Shown: in pieces, positions 10,401 to 18,948 of the stretch
How positions within the stretch are numbered: the first letter of the stretch is position 1
How the letters are laid out: every line of letters begins with the position of its first letter
DNA from: Cryoendolithus antarcticus
Lineage: Eukaryota; Ascomycota; Dothideomycetes; Cladosporiales; Cladosporiaceae
Direction: 5' to 3'
NCBI GenBank assembly: GCA_002077065.1
Contig: NAJO01000118.1
Location: 1 to 25,591 of the forward strand
DNA length: 25,591 bases
Translations under genes and position numbers: made by a program
Notes under the pieces: model-generated
Told to the model about the DNA's origin: nothing
Seen by the model: the letters and a program-made list of their open reading frames with translations, nothing else
The model's database searches: none

Positions 10401-11816
10401 GTGCGCAACGATTTGTGAGTGCGCATTGCGCGCATCTTCGTCAACCAGCGCCTCTCTGACGAAGAGACCGTGGAAGTACTCGGCTATGATGGCTTTGACA
10501 TTGGCTGGCATACCATGGACAAGATGAGGAGGGAGATGGGTCTGTGGCAGATCAACAGGGCGGAGAATTTCAAGCTAATCGCAAACATGGAGCGCCTGTT
10601 GAAGTTCGAGCTGGGACAAGGTCAATCGAAATTTTGGCCATGGTACGCTCTATGGCTACATGCGCACCAAGTACAGCACCGTTGGGAGATTCGTTCGCTT
10701 TCCTCCTCACAGCGCGGCTCACATTACTCACAACTACAAAGACCGCCTTTATAGCGTCGCGCGTGTGGTCAACGCTGAGGGTGTCGAGCGGCGTAGGAAG
10801 CATGCAAAGGTGCACCGTGGTGCCATTTTCACGCTAGGCCCGAACTGTGTCTGGTCCATGGACAAGTACTGCAAGCTAGAAGCATTCGGCATTCAGATCT
10901 ATGCAGCCATTAATGTATATTCGCGATACCCGGTGTGGATTTACGTTGGTATCACCGGCCGCACTGCTGTGTCTGCACTCGCACAGTACATTGCTACGCT
11001 GGCTATAGCAAGGTCCTACCACAGTGGCTTCGTTAAGATAGAGGTGCAGAGACCACTATTACAACTGATGCCCACCTCTTTCTGAGTCAGATCTCGTGGC
11101 CAGATGTAGATGTCATTACAAACAGCTACCGCTACGGCACTAGCAAGTAGAATCAACGCATTGAGGCCTGGTGTCGTTAGGAGGCGCGTACGACAATCAA
11201 TCGCTGGCGAGATCACTTCCAGACCATAGTTGATAACCGCGTATATCGCCCAGACCAGCTGGCTCACAAGCTCGCTTTTGTGGCTATCTGTGTGCCTATT
11301 ATCTAGCAGGAAGCGATCGAGTTCGTCCATAATTGGAACCACCCCCGCATACGGAAGCAATCAAACAGAGGCCTAGACCATATTACCGGCATCCCCTCTG
11401 TCCTCTACCACTACCCTGAGAAGACTGGCGGCGTACACTGTGGGACCGCACCTGACCCTAAGCATCTCCAGCCGATGCAGAAGGAGCTCAAGGATTCCGA
11501 GATGAATGCTATCCTGCCAGAAGAGACCGTGGCGTGGATTAAGGTCAAGCTAGGAGCGCTCGGCTACCCTGAGGTCATCGATGGCAGGAAGTCTGTAGTC
11601 AATGGAGAGCGGCTCCGATATCTAGCGTTCATTTATCTGCGTGACGATATCATAGCGCACGAGCGCGCTCGCGACCAGCCTATCCTTGCAGAGCTAGAGA
11701 GACCTCTAGACGGCCGGCGCCGGCGACCTCGTGATGCAGCAGCAGGAGGGCAGTGTGCAGCGGATGTAGAAGATGACCTTGCAGATCTCGAAGGGGAAGG
11801 TGACTGGCATTCGTAA
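10370..11816 (+). pseudogene. integrase-type (DDE) transposase remnant
   Basis: Three frames in order give one protein. An N-terminal part from about 10370 includes IARIFVNQRLSDEETVEVLG, with a TGA at 10416-10418. After a frame change near 10660 comes VARVVNAEGVERRRKHAKVHRG and the catalytic core: FTLGPNCVWSMDKYCKLEAFG (first Asp, 10861), then QIYAAINVYSRYPVWIYVG. After a one-base shift near 11035 come DRGAETT (second Asp, 11037), RYGTSK-stop-NQRIEAW (Glu, 11163), FVHNWNHPRIRKQSNRG and LPEETVAWIKVKLGALGYPE. In-frame TAGs lie at 11148, 11178 and 11304. The layout matches a fungal family annotated as integrase catalytic domain proteins, with 41 residues between the second Asp and Glu. It is clearly inactive. 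Element ends were not found. Confidence 0.75.
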
Positions 11817-12108
11817 GTCGCACCTATAAGTGCTTGGTTAGTATCTTCACCGCTCTTTTTTCTATCGTCAGATCTTCTTCTCAGACCCATATCATAATCC
11901 GCTTGTATATGCACCTCCGCAGCTCGCAGTGGGCTCACCATACAAAGTTGCAGAAGCTTATACGTACATCCGTATCGCTCGAGTATAGCTTGGTATCTTA
12001 TGTATCGGTTTCGCATACTCAGATATGTATAGCCCTACGCTCCCTTCGCGTTCGTTGATTCCTTCCGACTTTACTGCAACACCCTTCGAACCATATCGGT
12101 CTCAGAGT
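11817..12108. other. junction between transposase remnant and truncated CCCH gene
   Basis: No gene is seen. The break in the CCCH homology (near 12109) and the end of the transposase frame (11816) bracket this stretch, so the 3' end of the transposon may lie here. Confidence 0.35.
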
Positions 12109-12600
12109 GTGATTCTGCACTTCGTGGCTGAAGCGGCAGTCGGCGCGGGCGCAGTGGCCGGACGCGAGCCAGTATCTGCAAACGATCGGACTCTTCTGCT
12201 GGGAAGCAGGCGTCATGGGTCGCGAGGAGGGTGTCATAGATTTGCCGATCAGGAAGGTGCGTTATTGCTGTTCCAGCTGCTGGATCGCGGCTGCCATGGC
12301 GTTGGCGGGCATGCCCTGCGACTCCATGAGCGCGTTGATGGTCTGACTGCGGTCGTAACCATTAGCCTCAAGGATCTGCTCGAGTTCGTCGTCGGTGCGC
12401 GAGTCCTGCAGGATACTGCGCAGCATATCGTAGGGACTCATTTCGGCCATGTGAGACTGCTGCAGGTCGGATGTCGCATCACCGAAGCTGGTAGTGCTGG
12501 AGGCGTCATCGTTGACGAGCCCGTCGACCGTGTCGCTGCCGTAGTCGCCGTAGTTTTCGGTACTCAAATACATCGCCATGTGTGATGTGTGCAATGGCAT
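12109..12600 (-). pseudogene. CUE-like plus CCCH zinc-finger gene, 5' part only, with in-frame TAA
   Basis: On the minus strand the frame from 12600 (or the ATG at 12579, MAMYLSTENYG) encodes an acidic N-terminus. It continues with YDMLRSILQDSRTDDELEQI and LEANGYDRSQTINALMESQG, a CUE/UBA-like segment. After AIQQLEQQ comes TAA (12264-12262). The same frame resumes RTFLIGKSMTPSSRPMTP, QQKSPIVC and a CCCH finger (CRYWLASGHCARADCRFSHE). This order matches the N-terminus of fungal proteins with CUE-like, CCCH and a C-terminal Smr nuclease domain (recalled). Recognisable homology ends at QNH near 12109, where a second finger would be expected. It is therefore both interrupted and truncated, possibly by the neighbouring transposon insertion. 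Confidence 0.72.
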
Positions 12601-13018
12601 GCAATGCCAAGCCGAGAGTCATTTGCCGCCAGGGAGATAACGAGCACGTAGTAAACGATGACACGGACGACGAGGACTGTCCTGAGTGCAAGGGCGACAC
12701 GCCTCCGGAAATACCATGAGGTCAGACGAACGAACCTGATTGTTATGCTTAGCAGGGTGGCGAAGCGGCAGCAAAGAAGGTAATTGCTCTTCGAGGACGA
12801 CTTATGTACGAGATTGTTATTGCCTACTTGCATTCGCCACCATGCAGTCCTCGCACAAGTTTACCTAGTTCCTGCCCAAATGGAGATAGATATAGCTTGC
12901 ATTTGCATCTGCACTACGCGGGAGCTTGCTGTTGGGCCAGCGTACCAGATGCGAACAAAGGCTAGAGTTTAGATTGCGATGCTTTGTGTAGATAACGCAT
13001 GCCGTCTGCGAGATTAGG
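12601..13018. other. no recognisable gene
   Basis: This is the region upstream of the CCCH fragment and downstream of the chromodomain gene. Short frames carry no motifs. It probably holds the promoter of the CCCH gene and the 3' UTR of the chromodomain gene. Confidence 0.35.
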
Positions 13019-14680
13019 TCATGTGCGGATGCGAAAGCTTCTCATTTTCTGCTTGGAGCCAATTTTCGACCAAGACAGTCTTCGACACCTGTTGCTTGAG
13101 CGGAATTCCGCAACGGCAGCATCGGCAGAGCCTTCCAGACTTTCCGCAGGCTCCCAGGTGGGCTCCCACTGAGCTTTATAGAAGATCTTGCCATGCCTAC
13201 GAGCACTGCCGACGATTCGGTCGACCTCCCAAGTTGGCTCACTCTCGAATTCGAGTGCTTGAGGCGGCACAGACCAATCCGCCTGGGTAGACGTGGAAGT
13301 CGGAGTGATGGTGTTCTGAGACCGTGATGGAGCTGCGGCTGTATGGCGACCTGTAGGGGGAGAGGGCATTAGGCAGTCCGCAGTGTGGCGCTGTGCAGAT
13401 CTGCTTGCGGGCTCCGCAACATGCGTCTGCCTACGCTGCCGCTTCATCGAAGGTTGGCCAGAATCGCGCCTCTCCGCTGATGCGCTGCTACCAGTAGGAA
13501 TCGCCCTCGTTTTGGTATTCAACGCACCATGTCATCGTCACTGCTATCGCATGTTCCACTCTCTTTACATGCGCCGCCAGGTCCCTCCGCGATGGTTGCG
13601 CCGCGACCCTCTCGGGAAGGGTCATGAATGAGAGCAATTCCCTGTGCCGATGAGGAACGGGAATGGTCTCCGGCCAGCACCAGTGTTGTGTCGCCACTTA
13701 CAACAACATCTCTAGATATGATTTTAGCCGTGTCATACACGAGAGCCGAGCCGTGCAGTGAGGTCGTACTTACTGATCATGTACCCAGTGCTCGTCCTGA
13801 AAATCTGCCCTGACCAGTGTGCTCGAATGATGCGGCTGAGCTTCCAGCGCGACGCAGATGGATGGTATCTCGTCAGGGAACTCGCGCATTTCCAGGTGCA
13901 CCGCCACTGGCGCGTCGTCGTGATCAGTCCGCACCGACTCACCAGGGCGATCCTGCCCGACACTCCCATCGGCAGGCGCTGCGGTATCAGCGCTGTCCAC
14001 GTGAGCAAGCATAAGCGCCGGCGACGGCGATTTGGATAGCACTTCGGGGCTAGGCGAGCTCTCGACAGGTGTACACACCTCTATGCTTTCCCACGCGTAC
14101 TGTTGAGGTTTCGCTTGTGCGGCAGCGCTTATAATCGCGCTGGCGCAGGCAGATGGAATATCAGGCATCGGGCAAGATGGCGGATATATTGGCTCATTGC
14201 GTGCACTACCGGCAGCGGTGCGGGCGCACACGCTGTTAGCTCCATCGCCCCACATATCGGGCCACATGGCAGTGTCGAAAGCCATGTCTGCGATTGAGTA
14301 ATACTCGTCGTTCCTCGTTAGAGTAGACGTGTCGAGCGGCCCACGGCAACTCACAGGGCCGTGGGAGATGAAAGCGGCAATAGTAGAGGTAACATCGTTG
14401 CAGTCTAAAGGGTCCAGTCAGCTTGCCCCGTCCAACACTAATGCGAAGCAAGCTTACTGTTATCGTTTGAGGCCTCAGAGCCGCTATCACACTCGACAAC
14501 GCCAGCTCTATCTGTCCTCATTGCTACTGGCGGGAGCAAATCGTCTCGCTCTTGTGGAGTAGGGACAGGTCTTGGACGGCGGGTCTTCTGCTTCTTTGCG
14601 GCGGGCGGTCCCGAGTAGACAATAATAATGTCCAGTCGAACGGGAGACGTCGAAGAGAATGCGGCGCTCATTTGCTCCAT
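13019..14680 (-). CDS. chromodomain protein, four exons, about 496 aa
   Basis: The proposed start is ATG at 14680 in a good context (CACAATGGAG). Exons are 14680-14458, 14404-13774, 13711-13528 and 13471-13019. Intron 1 (14457-14405) has GTAAGC, GCTGAC and TTTAG. Intron 2 (13773-13712) has GTAAGT, GCTAAA and CTAG. Both keep frame where unspliced frames stop. The third intron is less certain: donors at 13527, 13541 or about 13524 pair with acceptors near 13472 or 13477. The first 420 residues are low-complexity, Ser/Pro/Asp-rich, with a basic patch AAKKQKTRRPRP that could be a nuclear localisation signal. The C-terminus has TWEVDRIVGSARR, then KIFYKAQWEPTWEPAESL and AAVAEF, a chromodomain (about 426-469) with three Trp at likely cage positions. 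It probably reads histone methyl-lysine. No transposon polymerase sequence adjoins it. Confidence 0.68.
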
Positions 14681-14925
14681 TGTGGCCGCTCGAACTCTTC
14701 GAGCACGCTAGGAGTTGGGAGTTGATCACAGCACCAAACGCGGAAGGGAGTAGGGCCTTATGTGAGGCTCTCAGTGGCCAAAATGAGACGAAGCCCGTCA
14801 CAGTCAGGGAGCAGACTGTGCTCGTCCAGCGCGTCACCACCTCGCGTCCGGGTTTGCCTAATGTTCGGTGTCGAGGCTGCTGCCGCGCCGCATTAGCCAT
14901 AATGGATCTCTGCGAACGGCCATGT
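14681..14925. promoter_or_regulatory. divergent intergenic region
   Basis: It lies between the chromodomain gene start (minus strand) and the deaminase remnant (plus strand), so it would hold both promoters. No specific element was recognised. Confidence 0.35.
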
Positions 14926-16016
14926 AAAGCCAAGATCTTTCTCCTCTGCTGGGGCGCATCCTCTTCGAACTACAACAGCCTGCCTTCGATCCCGAACTCA
15001 CCGCAGAAGACGTCGAAGTCCAGATATTTGATGCTGCGATCCATGACAGTCACGAGAGGGATGGAGACTATCTTGGTATTCTTCGAATACACGCTGACAA
15101 CGTATCGGCCCAAGCAGTGTGCGTGAGAGAGGGTCAGCATCATGATAGCATCGTTATTACTCGAGACCCTGATACTAATCGGCAGACGCGAAGCTTCTCG
15201 AAGATTTGCATGTGCTATTATCGAAGCGAGGCGACTATCGAGACCTTTGCAAGAGCGCATTGTTCCCGAGATCGTCCTTCATATCAAATCTCGAGGCAGA
15301 AAGTCACTCAGGATCCGGTCCCGGAGTCATGGGCTCATATTCGCCACTACATTCGCCAATTAGCGTCTTGGTCAAGGACTTCCAAGCGTGTGGTAATAAT
15401 GGCCAAGACCTCTCCTCACCTGTTAGAAGGATACGAACTTGCGTACGTCGGTAAAGGTTTAGATTCATCTTCGTGGGTTTCTATCCTGACGACGGACTTT
15501 CGAAAAGCTATGGATGATGTATGTCAGAGCTTGCACGAGAGACTTCTAGGTCGTGGAACTACGGCCACAAGACTGGGCGCAACGAGTGCTGCAGGCATTA
15601 CCCTATTCCTCGGAAACGCAGGCACCACAGGTCTGCTCCGACCGCCCACACGGAGATCTTAATGCTGGAATACTTCTACCTCAAAAATCTCGATTTTGCT
15701 AGTGGCGATCGCTATATCGGACGCAGCAAGCCATCGTGTTACTGTTGCGAGATGTACATGAAATCCCATCCAGCGCATGTTATGGCTCGCCCATGTCATG
15801 GTAATGCCTGGCCCAAGGAGCCCACCGCTAGCGATTAGCGAGGGGCCCGACACTCACATGAAACACTCCTCGATTATTCTGCGTAAAGTGCTGAATCGGC
15901 TGCATGACGATATTCGGACGCATATCCTACCGGATGCATTTCATGGACAACGCGGCTTGGATTCGACGACGGGGTTTTCACAGTCAGTTCAATCTGGCGT
16001 ATGGTTGCCGTGGTAG
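14926..16016 (+). pseudogene. OTT_1508-like deaminase family remnant (frameshifted)
   Basis: One frame from 14926 reads RILFELQQPAFDPELTAED, DYLGILRIHADNVSAQAV and PESWAHIRHYIRQLASWSRT, then SPHLLEGYELAYVGKGLDSSSW, the helical N-terminal part of this fungal family. A frame change near 15560-15630 leads to PTAHTEILMLEYFYLKNLDF, SGDRYIGRSKPSCYCCEMY and HVMARPCHGNAWPKEP, the zinc-binding deaminase core. It has H15647-x-E15653 and Cys pairs at 15737 and 15746. A second shift near 15810 leads to KHSSIILRKVLNRLHDDI and LPDAFHGQRGLDSTTGFSQS, ending TAG 16014-16016. The core motif is HTE rather than the usual HAE. The natural substrate of these fungal deaminase-fold proteins is not known to me. The N-terminal start was not found, and one break might be a missed intron, but two shifts favour a pseudogene. 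Confidence 0.68.
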
Positions 16017-17655
16017 TGCAATGCGACAATAAGAGTGCTATCTCACCACACTGCTAAGACCAGCGCGGCGCAGGTATCGGTAGGGCAAGGAAAAGCAGGA
16101 GACGTGAGTCTGAACTGTGCTAGATAGTGCTCGTCCCAGCATTCTGTCCGCATGCGTGCTGATACACCTGCCGCGATTGGTTCGAAAACGTCGCAGGCCG
16201 AATTATCTGGCCGGAACACTTGCGCTCCTGAAGACCATTCAGCATACAACGATAAGTGCTGTACATGCATCTGGTTTCCCGAAACAAACCCGTCGGTATT
16301 CGAGCTTACATTGCCCTTCCGTAAGGTCAACGTAGTGATCGACAGGACTTGCATGCACTCCAGAATGTAGAAACGAACCACTATATAGCATTGCTCGTCG
16401 TCATGTCCGGCACTGTCTTAATTAGACAAAATGCCGGACCCATCACTCAAGTCTTCTTCATGGACGGAGTGCCGTGCCACTGGGATGGTAGCAGCCGGTG
16501 GACATGGAGGAATGGGACTTGGAACAGAATTGAAACTCGTCTTGGTTTAGCCGTAGACTTACGGAGCCGATCGGAGCAACCAGATCCACTTGCCTCTTCG
16601 CGTCAGGCGGCATCACGAGTGTCCTGATCTTGAAATTTGGGCCGGGCCAGGCCGCGTTAGGCTGCGCCTAGTCGTCTACATTATCGTCAACGCCCTCGTT
16701 GTACGCATCAGACCCTGCTCAGGCGCGACCGCTTGTTACGCTCTCCTCCAAAACGCGCCAGCGACCTGCTGGAGTCCGGCTCCCTGGAGTGTTGCCTCCA
16801 CTGCGAATCCTGCGGATCATGTTCGCGAAGTCGACAGGAACCTGTGAGACTCGTGGGCTCTGGACCGAGTCATGAGAGAAGCTGAATTGTAGTCGGCCCC
16901 TTTGGAACTTAAAGTTGTCTTCGCCATGGTACGCAGAAGCGTCCAGTATACTATATGTTACGTGGGCTGGCTAGGCAACATATGTCCGCATGGCAGGCAG
17001 ATGAGAAGGCAGACAGCTCCATTGAGACCACCATAGAACGAAACCAGCGGCATGCCTGATCTAAGGCTCGCCGCTGCTACGGTCTGTGTACTCTTGGAAG
17101 CGACCACACACATCAAGAGATTCCAGTGCGAGGTGCTACATGTTACAACGGCGTGCGGTTGACAACAGATCCTGGGGAGCAGTGCCCCGCCTGCGCTAGC
17201 CTCTCACAAAATCCGTCCAAATTTGCGAGAATTGCCACTTCGCACGGCATGCGCCGATTAACCTCATCTGGCACGCGCGGATTAACCTCATCTGGCACGC
17301 GCGCTGTCGATCGATCGTTTACACCCTCATTTCCCGTTCCTGCGCTCCTTTGACATAGCATCAACGAGCAAGCTGGATACTGGTGTAGACGTTGTGATAG
17401 CGTGTTTTCCCCTGCCCAGCCTCCATAGATCTCCCCAATGCTATGTTCTAATGGGAAGCTGTGATCGTTACCCGAAAACCTCGTCAGCCTTATTAGATGA
17501 CGATTGTTGCACATCTTCAGCTATAGGCCAATATGAGCAGCTGGCCTAAGTCTAGGCGTTCGTTCCGGACTCCCGTCGATCGACGACGCAAACTCCAAGC
17601 TACCTATTCTGACCAATGGAGTGCGTCTCGATGCGATGATTCAAACACCTCTCTG
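16017..17655. other. no recognisable gene; may include eroded 5' part of the Pogo element
   Basis: Frames of 60-125 codons occur on both strands (for example plus-strand 16349-16627 and minus-strand 16381-16043) but show no known motif. A Fot1/Pogo transposase is normally 500-600 residues, so its N-terminal helix-turn-helix part should lie within about 17000-17655. I could not read it in any frame. A 24-bp tandem duplication is at 17256-17303. Confidence 0.35.
17256..17303. repeat. perfect 24-bp tandem duplication
   Basis: Two exact adjacent copies (17256-17279 and 17280-17303), each beginning GATTAACCTCATCTGG and ending CACGCGCG. The unit length is a multiple of three, so a frame through it reads the same eight residues twice (LTSSGTR-type). 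It may be a replication-slippage duplication. Confidence 0.9.
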
Positions 17656-17659
17656 TCAG

Positions 17660-18838
17660 CGACCCTGGTTCATCTGATCGATGCAAGAGCTTGCCAGTCC
17701 TTGCGGGTGTTCGTGCAGGGAGTGATTGGGCGCTCACGCAAGTGCAGTCGGAAGGTCATTGCAAGATGATAGCAGTGGATCCTGGCGATCGAGTGCGTAA
17801 TTGCTGCCGGTGACGCGATACCGCCTCTGATCATCTTCAAGGCACAACACACCAACACAGCTTGGACACCAGCCCACGCGTCTCGCGATTGGCGGTTCTC
17901 GAGCAGCAACAGCGGCTGAACGTTTGACAGCCATCCGTACGAGCGGCTGACTACTGGCTTTGAGTCAGGAACAAGGCCCAATTGACCAGAGTCACGCCGT
18001 CTTCTCATAATGGACGGTCAAGAACGCCACATCACGGTCAATGTAATCGCGCAATGCATGGAGCATGCGGTCGACCTATTGATCCGATCCCCTCACTGCT
18101 CACAAATCCTTCCATCACTAGACGTGAGCGTCTTCTCGCCACTGAAGCGCGCCCTCGCGTCGGAGACGGATTCTGTCGCCTGACTCGATGCCGGCCGAGT
18201 ATCTCTTGTGAATGAACCCAGATGTACATCCGGGCGAGGAAGACGGCTCTCAATTCTTCGAACATCCAGAGCGGATGGCGAAATGCCAGGTTGGAGCTCT
18301 TAAGCCCAGTTGCGGTGCTAGACAAGCACCGTCCGGTACCTGCTTCCGCGCTTGTACCACCTCGTACACCCCCGATGCTGCAATCCTTAAGCTTCTTTTG
18401 CTGAATAGCTCTCCGTCTGGTGGTATGGAACTGGAGGAAGCCATGGCATTGTTCATTCCCGAGCTGAGGAAGCCTGGTGCTTGACATCGCCGGCCGAAAG
18501 GTTCGGGAAGCGAGTGACCGGCGTTCTTCAAATGAGACATAGCGAGGATGTAGTACTTCGTCGAGAACTTATCGAAGCGAGCGAGCTTCTCCGTAGTCGC
18601 AAGAATTGTAGATAGGGCAAAAGGGTCGCATTGTAGGGTAGGTTCGTGTTCAGTACGCAGGAAGTGTGGGGGACAGCAAAGCAAGCGGAAGGAAACGCAA
18701 CGACAAAGCGAGGCCGGAGAACGACGCCCACTGCAGTTATTGATGTGTAAGTCAGTAGTGAGGAGGATGAAGATTGAGATCAAGCATAGTGATTCCGATT
18801 CTGATTTCATTATGGTTACAAGCAGCAGAGCACTGTGA
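17660..18838 (+). pseudogene. Fot1/Pogo-type Tc1-mariner transposase remnant (DD35D)
   Basis: The frame reads QWILAIECVIAAGDAIPPLI, IFKAQHTNTAWTPAHASRDW and RFSSSNSG, then TGA where family members have Trp (17917). It continues SRRLLIMDGQERHITVNVIA (second Asp, 18013) and HCSQILPSLDVSVFSPLKRA (third Asp, 18121). The spacing gives exactly 35 residues between the two Asp, the DD35D signature of this group. Further TGAs are at 17983 and 18181. A frame change near 18210 leads to MYIRARKTALNSSNIQSGWR. Further shifts lead to a heptad-like RRELIEASELLRSRKN, then GKRVAL, RFVFSTQEV and the acidic tail SSEEDED..SDSDSDFIMVTSS, ending TGA 18836-18838. The first catalytic Asp and the DNA-binding N-terminus were not found. 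Terminal inverted repeats were not identified. It is inactive. Confidence 0.82.
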
Positions 18839-18844
18839 AGTGAT

Positions 18845-18948
18845 GAAAGTCGATGATAATAATGATGATCTCAATTCAGGCTATGCACGGAAACCGTATG
18901 AGCCATCCCTGAATGCTACCTAACAACACAATGAGCGTCGCCTTAGAA
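18845..18948 (-). other. probable LINE 3' UTR and simple-repeat tail
   Basis: On the minus strand, after the last LINE stop (18949), about 70 bases of non-coding sequence lead to ATCATCATTATTATCATC (about 18854-18873), a short trinucleotide-like run. Some LINE families end in a simple repeat rather than poly(A), so this may be the tail. It lies only a few bases beyond the Pogo transposase stop at 18838. Confidence 0.4.

Noticed and set aside
12025..12585. 186-codon plus-strand frame
   Set aside because: It is the antisense shadow of the CCCH gene, which carries the recognisable CUE-like and zinc-finger residues.
18250..18810. 186-codon minus-strand frame
   Set aside because: It is antisense to the C-terminal part of the Pogo transposase, which explains the sequence better.
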